DNA of 64,000 bases from Mycobacterium sp. 852013-51886_SCH5428379. Lineage in GTDB: Bacteria > Actinomycetota > Actinomycetes > Mycobacteriales > Mycobacteriaceae. The translations under genes and the position numbers were made by a program. The stretch covers positions 1 through 64,000 of the forward strand of contig NZ_LZSU01000008.1 in NCBI RefSeq assembly GCF_001665575.1. The letters are read 5' to 3'. Positions 54,178 to 63,348 of this stretch are shown in pieces; within the stretch, counting starts at the first letter, position 1, and the number at the start of each line of letters is the position of its first letter. Below the pieces are notes generated by a model, which was given only the letters and a program-made list of their open reading frames with translations, did not search any database and was not told the origin of the DNA.

Positions 54178-54645
54178 TCAGTGCTTCGGAAGTGCCTGCG
54201 GCGCCGCGAGATTGATGCGGTTCCAGGCGTTGATCGTCACCGCCATCGCCACGGCCTGCGCGAGTTCGCGATCGGTGAAGACCGCCGCCGCGCGGGCGTA
54301 GACCTCGTCGGAGACGGGTCCGCGGGTGGCGACCTCGGTGATCGCCTCGGCCAGCGCCAGCGCCGCCTGCTCCCGCTCGGTGAACAGATCGCCGGCCTCC
54401 TCCCACGCCGCGATCAGGGCCAGCCGCCGTTCGCTCTCACCCAGCTTGCGCGCGTCCCGGGTGTGCATGTCGAGGCAGAAGGCGCAGCGGTTGATCTGCG
54501 AAGCGCGGATCTTGATCAGCTCCCCGAGCTCGGGTTCGAGATCCTTGGCCGACGCACTCGAGAGCGTCATCATCGCGTCGTAGAGCTCCGGCGCGTTCTT
54601 GAGCATCGAGATGCGGGTCTGCTTGGTGTCCAGTGTCGTTGTCAT
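54178..54645 (-). CDS. Carboxymuconolactone decarboxylase / AhpD-like family protein
   Basis: 155 residues. Helical AhpD-core protein with the redox motif CAFCLDMHTRDARK (CxxC-xxxH) preceded by LIKIRASQINR. Such proteins act as alkylhydroperoxidase-like reductases or gamma-carboxymuconolactone decarboxylases; the CxxC favours peroxidase or thiol chemistry. ATG 54645 supported by a -10 6 nt upstream. It is divergent from a MocR-type regulator with 49 nt between. Confidence 0.88.
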   Translation of the reverse strand: MTTTLDTKQTRISMLKNAPELYDAMMTLSSASAKDLEPELGELIKIRASQINRCAFCLDMHTRDARKLGESERRLALIAAWEEAGDLFTEREQAALALAEAITEVATRGPVSDEVYARAAAVFTDRELAQAVAMAVTINAWNRINLAAPQALPKH

Positions 54646-54651
54646 ACCTTG

Positions 54652-54657
54652 AACGTA
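54652..54657 (-). promoter_or_regulatory. -10 element TACGTT, leaderless start for the AhpD-like gene
   Basis: Reverse strand TACGTT, 6 nt, ATG at 54645. Confidence 0.5.
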
Positions 54658-54694
54658 AGCCGCCATCGGCCCAACGGTCTGGTTCAATCAGGTC

Positions 54695-56122
54695 ATGACT
54701 TCGTGGGCCAATTCGGGCGCGCGCGATCTACACCTCGACCTGCGCGAGGTGATCCGGCCCGGCGCCCGCGGCGTGCGTGACCTACTCCTCGACGCCCTCC
54801 GCGAGGCCGTGCGTTCCGGACGGCTCGCCCCGGGCACGGTGCTTCCCCCGTCGCGCACCCTGGCCGGCGACCTGGGTATCGCCCGCAACACCGTTGCCGA
54901 CACCTACGCCGAACTCGTCGCCGAGGGCTGGCTGGCATCGCGGCAGGGCGCGGGCACCTGGGTGGTCAACACCGCCGCGCGCCAACAGCCGTCCCGCCCG
55001 CGCGGCACCCGCGTCACCCCGCGCCACAACCTCATGCCCGGATCACCGGACGTCGCCGAGTTCCCGCGCAACGCCTGGCTGGCCGCCGCCCGCCGCGCTC
55101 TGACCAATGCCCCGAACGAGGCGCTGCGGATGAGCGATCCCCGCGGCCGCCCCGAACTGCGCTCAGCGCTCGCCGACTATCTGGCCCGGGTGCGCGGCGT
55201 CCGCACCAGCGCCGAGAACATCGTCGTCTGCGCGGGCGCCCGCCACGGCGTCGAACTCCTGACCCGAGTGTTCGCCCGCACCGCCCCCGGCCGCCCGATC
55301 GCCGTGGAAGCGTACGGGCTCTTCATTTTTCGCGACGCCATCGCCGCGCTGGGCGGATCAACGGTACCGATCGGACTCGACGACCACGGCGCTGCCGTCG
55401 ACGACCTGGCCGCGCTCGATGTGCCGGCCGCACTACTCACCCCGGCCCACCACAGCCCGCACGGGATGCCGCTGCACCCTGCCCGCCGCACCGCCGCCGT
55501 CGAGTGGGCGCAGCGCAGCGGCGGTTTCATCATCGACGACGACTACGACGGCGAATTCCGCTACGACCGCCAACCCGTCGGCGCTCTGCAGAGCCTGGCA
55601 CCCGAACGCGTGGTCTACGTCGGCTCGGCAAGCAAGAGCCTGGCCCCGGCGCTGCGGCTGGGCTGGCTGGCGCTGCCCGACGAACTCGTCGACCCGGTCC
55701 TCGCCGCCGCCGGCGGCGAACAGTTCTACGTCGACGCCATCGCCCAGTTGACGATGGCCGAGTTCATCCGCGGCGGCCAGTACGACCGCCACATCCGCCG
55801 GATGCGGATCCGCTACCGGCGCCGGCGCGACCTGCTCGTCGATGCGCTCACCCGCTTCGACGTCGAGGTCCGCGGCCTGTCCGCCGGCCACAACCTGCTG
55901 CTGACGCTGCCCGATGGTGCGGAACCACTGGTGCTGCGCCGCGCCGGCGAGGCCGGGATCGCGTGCTCGGGGCTGGCGATCATGCGGCATCCCGCGGCCG
56001 GACCCGAGGTGCCCGCCCCGGACGGCGTCGTCATCGGCTTCGGCACCCCCGCCGAATCCGCCTTCGGCGCCGCCGTCGAGGCGCTGTGCGACGTGCTGAC
56101 CGCATCCGGGCTGGCACGGTGA
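54695..56122 (+). CDS. MocR/PdxR-type regulator (GntR HTH fused to aminotransferase domain)
   Basis: 475 residues. GntR winged helix at residues about 22-85 (LDALREAVRSGRLAPGTVLPPSRTLAGDLGIARNTVADTYAELVAEGWL), linker, then a fold-type I aminotransferase domain with PLP lysine in VYVGSASKSLAPALRLGWL. Members sense PLP or an amino acid derivative and often activate the divergent gene, here the AhpD-like protein. That pairing is typical of MocR/CMD gene pairs, where CMD proteins are frequent neighbours. Confidence 0.9.
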   Translation: MTSWANSGARDLHLDLREVIRPGARGVRDLLLDALREAVRSGRLAPGTVLPPSRTLAGDLGIARNTVADTYAELVAEGWLASRQGAGTWVVNTAARQQPSRPRGTRVTPRHNLMPGSPDVAEFPRNAWLAAARRALTNAPNEALRMSDPRGRPELRSALADYLARVRGVRTSAENIVVCAGARHGVELLTRVFARTAPGRPIAVEAYGLFIFRDAIAALGGSTVPIGLDDHGAAVDDLAALDVPAALLTPAHHSPHGMPLHPARRTAAVEWAQRSGGFIIDDDYDGEFRYDRQPVGALQSLAPERVVYVGSASKSLAPALRLGWLALPDELVDPVLAAAGGEQFYVDAIAQLTMAEFIRGGQYDRHIRRMRIRYRRRRDLLVDALTRFDVEVRGLSAGHNLLLTLPDGAEPLVLRRAGEAGIACSGLAIMRHPAAGPEVPAPDGVVIGFGTPAESAFGAAVEALCDVLTASGLAR

Positions 56123-56136
56123 CCGGAGGCCCGCCG

Positions 56137-56142
56137 TAAGCT
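56137..56142 (+). promoter_or_regulatory. -10 element TAAGCT, leaderless start for gtrA
   Basis: TAAGCT, 6 nt, GTG at 56149. Confidence 0.55.
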
Positions 56143-56148
56143 GCCCGG

Positions 56149-56559
56149 GTGGCCGAGCCCCCGATGTCGCCGAATCTGTCGCTGTCGACGCAGGTGTGGC
56201 GGTTCCTGCTGACCGGCGGGCTCTCGGCGATCGTCGACTTCGGCCTCTACGTCCTGCTGCTCGAGGTCGGGCTGCACGTCAACCTCGCCAAGACGCTGAG
56301 CTTCATCGCCGGCACCACCACCGCCTATCTGATCAACCGGCGCTGGACCTTCCAGGCCCCGCCGAGCCGCGGCCGCTTCATCGCGGTGTGCGCGCTCTAT
56401 GCCACCACGTACGCGGTACAGGTCGGCATCAACTACGTCTTCTACATGGCCTGGGACGACAAGCCCTGGCGGGTGCCGGTCGCGTTCGTGATCGCGCAGG
56501 GCACCGCGACGGTGATCAACTTCGTGGTGCAGCGCGCCGTGATTTTCCGGTTGAAATAG
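56149..56559 (+). CDS. GtrA-family membrane protein of arabinan synthesis (Rv3789 type)
   Basis: 136 residues, four membrane helices: FLLTGGLSAIVDFGLYVLLLEVG, LAKTLSFIAGTTTAYLINRRWTF, FIAVCALYATTYAVQVGINYVFY, VPVAFVIAQGTATVINFVVQRAVIF. GtrA proteins were first seen as polyprenyl-linked sugar flippases. In M. tuberculosis Rv3789 lies directly before dprE1 and has been discussed as a flippase of decaprenyl-phosphoryl-arabinose or as an anchor for other proteins. Here three unrelated genes on the opposite strand separate it from dprE1. Confidence 0.9.
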   Translation: MAEPPMSPNLSLSTQVWRFLLTGGLSAIVDFGLYVLLLEVGLHVNLAKTLSFIAGTTTAYLINRRWTFQAPPSRGRFIAVCALYATTYAVQVGINYVFYMAWDDKPWRVPVAFVIAQGTATVINFVVQRAVIFRLK

Positions 56560-56562
56560 GGA

Positions 56563-56874
56563 TCAGCGGTAACGGACGGATTCGTCGATCGCCGAACCGC
56601 CCTCCTGATCCTGCCGGTCGTAGACGTCCGCGGCCGCGCGCAGCTTGTCCCCGAGGTCGGTGAGGTCCGTGCGCAACCGCTGAGCCTGCTCTTCGAGGAT
56701 GTCGACGAACTTCGCGAACCCCGGCTTACCGGCGGTCTTCCACGCCGACTCCTGGCCGGCGATGCTTCCGGCCACCGCGTCGCGACTGGTCGACGCCTCC
56801 GTGGCGACGACGTCCATCTGATCGGCCGATAGGCGCACCTGCGCGGTCTCGACGTAGACGTTCGGCCCACTCAC
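56563..56874 (-). CDS. WXG100-like small helical protein
   Basis: 103 residues, predicted two long helices. VYVETAQVRLSADQMDVVATEASTSRDAVAGSIAGQESAWKTAGKPGFAKFVDILEEQAQRLRTDLTDLGDKLRAAADVYDRQ has the length and turn position of ESX (type VII) WXG100 proteins; the turn reads ESAWKTAGKPGF. GTG start overlaps the upstream lipoprotein stop (GTGA). It is probably the secretion partner or chaperone of the large WXG-DUF1023 protein in the same operon. Confidence 0.72.
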   Translation of the reverse strand: MSGPNVYVETAQVRLSADQMDVVATEASTSRDAVAGSIAGQESAWKTAGKPGFAKFVDILEEQAQRLRTDLTDLGDKLRAAADVYDRQDQEGGSAIDESVRYR

Positions 56875-57410
56875 GGGACGTCCCTGCGGCACGCGATGGT
56901 CGCCGAGATCACCGACGCCGCCTGCGAACCGAAGGTCAGCGTCCGACCGTCGTCGCTGTGGAACCGCACGTCGTGATTGCCGGTGCTGTTCTGCATCTCC
57001 GACCCGCCGGTCAGCCCGGCGTCCGCAGCCAGCCGCTGCACCGCCGGATACACCTGCGCCCACTCGGCGTCGCTGAACGGATGCTCGGAGACGAGGTTGG
57101 GGAAGTACACCGCCACGCCCTTGGCCCCGGTGCTGTCCTGGGTGCAGCCGGCGGTCGACTCCTCGCGGTTCCAGGTCCACGGGTCGGTCGCGGGCACCAA
57201 CCGGACGACCTCCGCCCGTACCTGCTCGATCAGGTCGAGCATCTGCGCCCGGGTCTGGTCGACGTCGGGAAGGTCGGCGATGTCTGCCACGGGTACGTCC
57301 TCGTTCACGATCGGAGAGTCATAGTCGTCGCCGCTGCCGCCGCAGCCGGCGGTCACCAACACCATTGTCCCGGCCATCGCGGCCACCCAGGACACCAATA
57401 TCCGTCTCAT
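56871..57410 (-). CDS. LppA-family-like lipoprotein
   Basis: 179 residues. Lipobox VTAGC (Cys near residue 23). The mature part (LDLIEQVRAEVVRLVPATDPWTWNREESTAGC ... AVYFPNLVSEHPFSDAEWAQVYPAVQRLAADAGLTG) resembles the LppA/LppB lipoproteins of M. tuberculosis. It overlaps genes on both sides by four bases, between a WXG100-like protein and a WXG-DUF1023 hydrolase. A surface-bound immunity or receptor role for the hydrolase is possible but only inferred. Confidence 0.75.
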   Translation of the reverse strand: MRRILVSWVAAMAGTMVLVTAGCGGSGDDYDSPIVNEDVPVADIADLPDVDQTRAQMLDLIEQVRAEVVRLVPATDPWTWNREESTAGCTQDSTGAKGVAVYFPNLVSEHPFSDAEWAQVYPAVQRLAADAGLTGGSEMQNSTGNHDVRFHSDDGRTLTFGSQAASVISATIACRRDVP

Positions 57411-59239
57411 CGCACCAACCTGTCCCCTCCGCCGCTGATGGGCACGTCCGCCAGACCACCGGCGATGATCGCCAGGTTGTAACCCGTCGTGCGCAGGTCG
57501 CCGTTGCTGCCCATGCGCGGATAGTCGGAATGCGTCTCGGCACCCTCGCGCGCGACGTTGTCGGCGGGCGAGGTCGCGGCGTTCGACGAAAGCTGCTCCA
57601 GCGGCAGCGTCAGCGGATTCGGCCCGAACTGACCGAGATCGCCCGCCGAGGGCAGCGGTAGGCCCTTCCAGTTCGGATCGCCGGAGATGGGGTCCTCCGG
57701 CGCCGACATCACGTAACCGTGCCCGTCCGGCAGGAACATGTCGGCCTCGTCGCGGATCGGTGCGGCCACTTCGTAAGGCACGCCGTGCACGCCGATCTTG
57801 GTGTCCATCTCGTTGGTATGGCCCAGCCCCGGCGAGCCGTAGAACGCGGCGTCGTCCACGACCCCGACCTCCCCGACCTCGACCAGCGCCTGGGCTGTGG
57901 TCAACGAACCGTATGAATGGCCGAACGCCGACAGGTGCACATCCGATCCGTGCTCGTTGGTGGCGTTGATGCCGCGGTAGAACTCCGCCAGATCGGGTGC
58001 CGCCTCGTTCGCCCGATCCTCGAAGCCGGCTTCCACCACCGAGATGTCCTTCTGCGGCGGCTCATAGCCGAGCCAGGCGATCGTCGCCACCTCCTCGTCG
58101 CCGCGGCCCGCCCGGTCGAGCTGGTTGCCGGTCTCGTCCCGCAGCGCCGTGGCCTCGTTGACCATGTCCGGCAGGCTGGTCGGGGTGGTGCCCACCCCCG
58201 GCGTGCTGACGGCGACGTGCTCGGCGGTGTCGGGGTTGCCGACGGCGATCGCCGCTTTCGGCTGTCTGTCCTCGGGGAACTCCAGCATCATCAGGTACTT
58301 GTTCGGGTCGTACCCCTTGGCGGCGTCGCCGTTGTTGGACAGTGCCTGCTGCATCGCCTTGGCGTTGTCGAGGCGACCCTGCCGCTCACTGACCATCCGG
58401 TTGTACTCGTTCTCCTTGAGATACGAGCCGGGTCCGAAGCCGCCGTGATCGCGGAGATACTCCTGCAGCGTCGGAATCGCGTCCACGTCGCGCTGCGCGG
58501 CGGCGAGTTCCCGATCGAGTGCAGCCTTGTTCACCTCGCTGCGCGCCGGCACCGGAACACCGTCGCGGTTGCCGATCCAGTCCGGGTGCTCGGCGATGAC
58601 CTTGCGCTGTTCCTCCTCGGAGAGGGCGTTCCACCACGCCGTCACGTCCCGGGGTGTGGTGCCCTCACCCTCCGGCGGATACGGCGCCGAGAGACCCGAC
58701 TGGTCGCGGCCCACCTCCTGGGCCGACGGGACGTCCTTGGCCTCCCGCGCTGTGATGTCGCCGTTCTGCACGTGTCCGAACACCTCGGCGCAGTCGGCGT
58801 CGACGTCCTCGGCCTGGTGGATCAGCGCCTGGGCGCGGGCCTCGAGGCTCTCGGCGATCGGTTTGAGTTCCTCGCGGATGTCGGGCGGTCCGCTGACGGT
58901 GACGTCGCCGTTGTCGGCCAGATGCAGAAAGCCGCCCTGGGCGGCGACGTCGGCGCGGATCGCGGCCAGTTCGGTCTGCAACTTCGTCACCGCGGCGCCG
59001 GTCTCCTCGGCCAGCTGCGCGACGGCCCCGATCACCGCGGCGTCGTCGAGCACCCGGCCCCTGGTCTCGCCGATCTTGCCGCGCGCGGCGTCGGCGGCCG
59101 GAGAATCCCAACCGGGCAACCGGGAGATCAGGTCCAGATCGGCGGCGACGCCCTCGATGGTCTTCAGCTCGTCACCGAGCTCGAACGCGATGGACTGCAG
59201 CGCGCCGACATTCCACGAGTCGATATCACTGAGCTGCAT
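57407..59239 (-). CDS. WXG-like helical domain fused to DUF1023 alpha/beta hydrolase
   Basis: 610 residues, no signal peptide. Residues about 1-115 form two helices with a W-D-S turn (LISRLPGWDSPAADAARGKIGETRGRVLDDA), resembling WXG100/ESX substrates. Residues about 120-310 are helical and include VTAWWNALSEEEQRKVIAEHPDWIGNRDGVP. From about 320 comes the DUF1023 alpha/beta hydrolase: MMLEFPEDRQPKAAIAVGNPDTAEHVAV, nucleophile serine in FGHSYGS (near residue 441), FYGSPGLGH, and DGHGYVMSAPEDP for the histidine. The substrate is unknown; esterase or lipase activity is plausible. First gene of the three-gene cassette, exported perhaps by an ESX system not encoded here. Confidence 0.85.
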   Translation of the reverse strand: MQLSDIDSWNVGALQSIAFELGDELKTIEGVAADLDLISRLPGWDSPAADAARGKIGETRGRVLDDAAVIGAVAQLAEETGAAVTKLQTELAAIRADVAAQGGFLHLADNGDVTVSGPPDIREELKPIAESLEARAQALIHQAEDVDADCAEVFGHVQNGDITAREAKDVPSAQEVGRDQSGLSAPYPPEGEGTTPRDVTAWWNALSEEEQRKVIAEHPDWIGNRDGVPVPARSEVNKAALDRELAAAQRDVDAIPTLQEYLRDHGGFGPGSYLKENEYNRMVSERQGRLDNAKAMQQALSNNGDAAKGYDPNKYLMMLEFPEDRQPKAAIAVGNPDTAEHVAVSTPGVGTTPTSLPDMVNEATALRDETGNQLDRAGRGDEEVATIAWLGYEPPQKDISVVEAGFEDRANEAAPDLAEFYRGINATNEHGSDVHLSAFGHSYGSLTTAQALVEVGEVGVVDDAAFYGSPGLGHTNEMDTKIGVHGVPYEVAAPIRDEADMFLPDGHGYVMSAPEDPISGDPNWKGLPLPSAGDLGQFGPNPLTLPLEQLSSNAATSPADNVAREGAETHSDYPRMGSNGDLRTTGYNLAIIAGGLADVPISGGGDRLVR

Positions 59240-59296
59240 TCACGCCCCCGGCCTGCATCGGTGAACACGCTACCTGGGCGCATGGAGCAGAGGCGG

Positions 59297-59302
59297 TACC
59301 CT
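59297..59302 (+). promoter_or_regulatory. -10 element TACCCT, leaderless start for dprE1
   Basis: TACCCT, 7 nt, ATG at 59310. Confidence 0.6.
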
Positions 59303-59309
59303 CGTCACG

Positions 59310-60680
59310 ATGTCCGAGACCACGACCCGGCGGCTGACCGGGTGGGCCCGTACTGCGCCCACCGTCGCTCAGGTGCTGTCGACGCCCGACCCGGAGGTGA
59401 TCGCCAACGCGGTCGCCCGGGTCGCCGACGACCCCGAACGGGGTGTGATCGCCCGCGGACTCGGACGCTCCTACGGCGACAACGCCCAGAACGGCGGCGG
59501 CCTGGTCATCGACATGACCGCGCTCAACCGCATCCACACCATCGACAGCGACAATGCGCTCGTCGACGTGGACGCCGGGGTGAGCCTCGACCAGCTGATG
59601 CGCGCCGCGCTGCCGATGGGGCTGTGGGTGCCGGTGCTGCCGGGAACCCGTCAGGTCACCGTGGGCGGCGCGATCGCCTGCGACATCCACGGTAAGAACC
59701 ACCACAGCGCGGGCAGCTTCGGTAACCACGTGCGCTCGATGCAACTGCTCACCGCCGACGGCTCCGTCCGCCGCATCACCCCCAACGGCGCGGAGTCCGA
59801 TCTGTTCTGGGCCACCGTCGGGGGGAACGGGCTGACCGGCATCATCCTGCGGGCGACGATCGAGATGACGCCGACCGAGACGGCCTACTTCATCGCCGAC
59901 GGTGACGTCACCGCAAGCCTCGACGAGACCATCGCGTTCCACAGCGACGGCAGCGAGGCCGACTACAGCTACTCCAGCGCCTGGTTCGACGCCATCAGCG
60001 CGCCCCCGAAGCTGGGCCGCGCCGCGATCTCCCGCGGCTCGCTGGCCACGCTCGACCAGCTGCCGAAGAAGCTCCGCCGCGATCCGCTGAGATTCGATGC
60101 GCCGCAACTGTTGACGTTCCCCGACGTATTCCCCAACGGGCTGGCCAACAAGTGGACGTTCGGCCCGATCGGTGAACTCTGGTACCGCAAATCGGGCACC
60201 TACCGGGGCAAGATCCAGAATCTGACGCAGTTCTACCACCCGCTCGACATGTTCGGAGAGTGGAACCGCGCCTACGGCTCCAACGGGTTCCTGCAGTACC
60301 AGTTCGTGGTACCCACCGAGGCTGTCGACGAGTTCAAGGCGATCATCCTCGACATCCAGCGCTCCGGGCACCATTCGTTCCTCAACGTGTTCAAGCTCTT
60401 CGGCCCGGGAAACGAAGCGCCACTGAGCTTTCCGATACCCGGCTGGAACGTCTGCGTGGACTTCCCGATCAAGCCGGGGCTGGGCGACTTCGTCAACGGC
60501 CTCGACCAGCGGGTCCTCGAGTTCGGCGGCAGGCTCTACACCGCCAAGGACTCCCGCACCACCGCCGAAACCTTCCACGCCATGTATCCGCGTATCGACG
60601 AATGGATCGCCGTGCGCCGCGCGGTCGACCCCGACGGCGTGTTCGCCTCGGACATGGCCCGACGCTTGGAGCTCCTCTAG
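59310..60680 (+). CDS. dprE1: Decaprenylphosphoryl-beta-D-ribose 2'-oxidase DprE1
   Basis: 456 residues. FAD-binding VAO-type domain with [15 protein letters not shown] and [27 protein letters not shown]; the substrate region ends [21 protein letters not shown]. It oxidises decaprenyl-phosphoryl-ribose to the 2'-keto form in the periplasmic branch of arabinan precursor synthesis, with DprE2 reducing the product. The benzothiazinone-reactive cysteine is kept (GWNVCVDFP, Cys382, equal to Cys387 of M. tuberculosis). Stop overlaps the dprE2 start (TAGTG). Confidence 0.96.
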   Translation: MSETTTRRLTGWARTAPTVAQVLSTPDPEVIANAVARVADDPERGVIARGLGRSYGDNAQNGGGLVIDMTALNRIHTIDSDNALVDVDAGVSLDQLMRAALPMGLWVPVLPGTRQVTVGGAIACDIHGKNHHSAGSFGNHVRSMQLLTADGSVRRITPNGAESDLFWATVGGNGLTGIILRATIEMTPTETAYFIADGDVTASLDETIAFHSDGSEADYSYSSAWFDAISAPPKLGRAAISRGSLATLDQLPKKLRRDPLRFDAPQLLTFPDVFPNGLANKWTFGPIGELWYRKSGTYRGKIQNLTQFYHPLDMFGEWNRAYGSNGFLQYQFVVPTEAVDEFKAIILDIQRSGHHSFLNVFKLFGPGNEAPLSFPIPGWNVCVDFPIKPGLGDFVNGLDQRVLEFGGRLYTAKDSRTTAETFHAMYPRIDEWIAVRRAVDPDGVFASDMARRLELL

Positions 60681-61456
60681 TGGTCATCGACGCTGTCGGT
60701 AATCCTCAGACCATCCTGCTGCTCGGCGGCACCTCGGAGATCGGGCTGGCGATCTGCGAGCGCTATCTGCGGGACGCGCCGGCCCGCATCATCCTGGCGG
60801 CCCTGCCCGGCGATCCCGGCCGCGACGCCGCGGTGGCCCAGATGCGCACCGCGGGAGCGAAATCCGTCGAGGTTGTCGACTTCGACGCGGTCCAGACCGA
60901 CACCCACCCGGACGTCATCGAAAAGATTTGGGTCGGTAGCGATGGCCCCAGGGATATCGACGTCGCGATCGTCGCGTTCGGCCTGCTCGGTGATGCCGAG
61001 GAGCTCTGGCAGAACCAGCGCAAGGCCGTGCAGATCGCCGAGATCAACTACACCGCCGCAGTGTCGGTCGGGGTGCTGGTCGGCGAGAAGATGCGCGCCC
61101 AGGGCTACGGCCAGATCATCGCGATGAGCTCGGCGGCAGGCGAACGGGTGCGGCGGTCGAACTTCGTGTACGGCTCCACCAAGGCCGGACTCGACGGGTT
61201 CTATCTCGGCCTCGGAGAGGCGTTGCGCGAGTACGGCGTTCGCGTGCTGGTGATCCGGCCCGGCCAGGTTCGAACCCGGATGAGCGCTCACGTCAAGGAA
61301 GCGCCGCTGACCGTCGACAAGGAGTACGTCGCCGAACTGGCGGTGACCGCATCGGCGAAGGGGAAGGATCTGGTCTGGGCGCCCGGGGCGTTCCGGTACG
61401 TGATGATGGTGCTGCGCCACATCCCGCGGCCGATCTTCCGCAAGCTGCCTATCTGA
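60680..61456 (+). CDS. dprE2: Decaprenylphosphoryl-2-keto-beta-D-erythro-pentose reductase DprE2
   Basis: 258 residues, SDR family. NADH site [13 protein letters not shown], catalytic Ser in [15 protein letters not shown] and YxxxK as YGSTKAGL. It completes the epimerisation that yields decaprenyl-phosphoryl-arabinose, the only arabinose donor of the mycobacterial wall. Overlaps dprE1 and is 4 nt before aftA. Confidence 0.95.
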   Translation: MVIDAVGNPQTILLLGGTSEIGLAICERYLRDAPARIILAALPGDPGRDAAVAQMRTAGAKSVEVVDFDAVQTDTHPDVIEKIWVGSDGPRDIDVAIVAFGLLGDAEELWQNQRKAVQIAEINYTAAVSVGVLVGEKMRAQGYGQIIAMSSAAGERVRRSNFVYGSTKAGLDGFYLGLGEALREYGVRVLVIRPGQVRTRMSAHVKEAPLTVDKEYVAELAVTASAKGKDLVWAPGAFRYVMMVLRHIPRPIFRKLPI

Positions 61457-61460
61457 TCCG

Positions 61461-63320
61461 GTGCGCACTCGGGTCCTGGCCACGCTGAGCCAGATGGTGG
61501 TGGCGGCACTGATCGCCGCCGTGCTGGCCGTCGTCGCGATGGCTGCCATCGCGCGGGTCGAATGGCCGGCGTACAACTCGTCGAATCAGCTGCACGCCCT
61601 GACTACCGTCGGCCAATTCGGCACGCTCGCAGGGTTGTTGGCGGCCGGCTGGATATACCGTCTGGGTCGCAGACACCTCGCGTGGCTGGCGTCGGTGGTG
61701 TTCCTGACCGCGTTCACCGTCGTCACCCTGGCGATGCCGCTGGGCGCCACCCGGCTCTATCTGTTCGGGATCTCGGTGGATCAGCAGTTCCGCACCGAGT
61801 ACCTGACCCGCTTCGCCGACACCGCGGCGCTGCACGACATGACCTATTACGGCCTGCCGCCGTTCTATCCGCCGGGCTGGTTCTGGCTGGGCGGGCGACT
61901 GGCCGCGCTCTCCGGCACACCGGCGTGGGAGATGTTCAAACCGTGGTCGATCATCTCGATCAGCGTCGCGGTGGTGCTTGCGTTCGTGCTGTGGGCCGCG
62001 ATGATCCGATTCAGCCACGCGCTGATCGTCACGGCGGCCACCACAGCGGTGATGCTGGCCTACTCGCCGGCCGAGCCGTACGCCGCGATCATCGCCGTGC
62101 TGCTGCCGCCGGTGTTCGTGTTGGCGTGGTCGGGGTTGCGGGCCCGCGGCAACGGCCATTCCGGCTGGGCGGCGGTGGTGGGTGTCGGGATCTTCCTCGG
62201 TGTGGCCGCGCTGTTCTACACCCTGCTGCTGGGCTACGCGGCGTTCACGCTGGCGATCATGGGTTTGACCCTTGCGATCGCCCGTCGCTCCTGGGCACCG
62301 CTGCTGCGCGGCCTGGTGATCGCCGTGATCGGCGGCGCCATCGGGTTGATCGGCTGGGGCCCGTACCTGCTGGCTGCGGCCAGGGGCACGCCCGCCGAGA
62401 GCGGCACCGCGATGCATTACCTGCCCGACGACGGCGCGGTGCTGTCGTTCCCGATGCTGAGCTTCACGCTGCTCGGTGCGCTCTGCCTGGTGGGCACCAT
62501 CTGGCTGGCGGTGCGGGCCCGGACGTCGACGCGGGCGGGGGCGCTGGCCGTCGCGGTGTTGGCGGTGTACGGGTGGGCGCTGCTGTCGATGCTGACCACC
62601 TTGGCCGGCACCACGCTGCTGTCGTTCCGGTTGCAGCCGACGCTGGTGGTGCTGCTCGGCGCGGCCGGGGCGTTCGGGTTCGTCGAGGCGGCGCGCGCGC
62701 TGGCCGACAGCTTCTCGAGCAGGCGGCTGCTGGTCACCGCCGGGGTGATCGGCGCGATCGGCGCGCTGACGTTCAGCCAGGACATCCCCGACGTGCTGCG
62801 CAACGACATCACCGTCGCCTACACCGACACCGACGGCTACGGCGAGCGCGCCGACCGCAGGCCGCCGGGCTCCGAACGCTACTACCGCGAGGTCGACGAG
62901 AAGATCGTCGAGATCACCGGGCGGCCGCGCAGCGAGACCGTGGTGCTGACCGCCGACTACAGCTTCCTGTCGTACTACCCCTACTACGGCTTCCAGGGGC
63001 TGACGTCGCACTACGCCAATCCGCTGGCACAGTTCGACGCGCGGGCCGACGCGATCGAGAGCTGGGCGATGCTGTCCACCCCCGACGACTTCGTCGACGC
63101 GCTGGACGCGCTGCCCTGGGAGCCGCCCACGGTGTTCCTGATGCGCCGCGGCGCGGCCGATTCGTACACGTTGCGGCTGGCCAGCGACGTCTATCCGAAC
63201 GATCCCAACGTCAAGCGGTACCAGGTGAAGCTGGACGCGGCGCTGTTCGAGGATCCGCGCTTCGCCGTCACCGACATCGGCCCGTTCGTGCTGGCCATCC
63301 GCAAACCGGTCGATGGCTGA
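61461..63320 (+). CDS. aftA: Galactan 5-O-arabinofuranosyltransferase AftA
   Basis: 619 residues, GT-C membrane glycosyltransferase. About 11-13 membrane helices in residues 10-440, with the acidic loop after the second to third helix ([39 protein letters not shown]) that carries the DD/DE-type catalytic residues, then a C-terminal periplasmic domain of about 170 residues. It primes the galactan with the first arabinofuranose residues using decaprenyl-phosphoryl-arabinose. GTG start 4 nt after dprE2. Confidence 0.94.
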   Translation: MRTRVLATLSQMVVAALIAAVLAVVAMAAIARVEWPAYNSSNQLHALTTVGQFGTLAGLLAAGWIYRLGRRHLAWLASVVFLTAFTVVTLAMPLGATRLYLFGISVDQQFRTEYLTRFADTAALHDMTYYGLPPFYPPGWFWLGGRLAALSGTPAWEMFKPWSIISISVAVVLAFVLWAAMIRFSHALIVTAATTAVMLAYSPAEPYAAIIAVLLPPVFVLAWSGLRARGNGHSGWAAVVGVGIFLGVAALFYTLLLGYAAFTLAIMGLTLAIARRSWAPLLRGLVIAVIGGAIGLIGWGPYLLAAARGTPAESGTAMHYLPDDGAVLSFPMLSFTLLGALCLVGTIWLAVRARTSTRAGALAVAVLAVYGWALLSMLTTLAGTTLLSFRLQPTLVVLLGAAGAFGFVEAARALADSFSSRRLLVTAGVIGAIGALTFSQDIPDVLRNDITVAYTDTDGYGERADRRPPGSERYYREVDEKIVEITGRPRSETVVLTADYSFLSYYPYYGFQGLTSHYANPLAQFDARADAIESWAMLSTPDDFVDALDALPWEPPTVFLMRRGAADSYTLRLASDVYPNDPNVKRYQVKLDAALFEDPRFAVTDIGPFVLAIRKPVDG

Positions 63321-63334
63321 GCCCGCCGGGCGGT

Positions 63335-63340
63335 TACCAT
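63335..63340 (+). promoter_or_regulatory. -10 element TACCAT in front of embC
   Basis: TACCAT, 8 nt, GTG at 63349. This would give embC its own start in addition to read-through from aftA. Confidence 0.4.
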
Positions 63341-63348
63341 CTAGCCCC

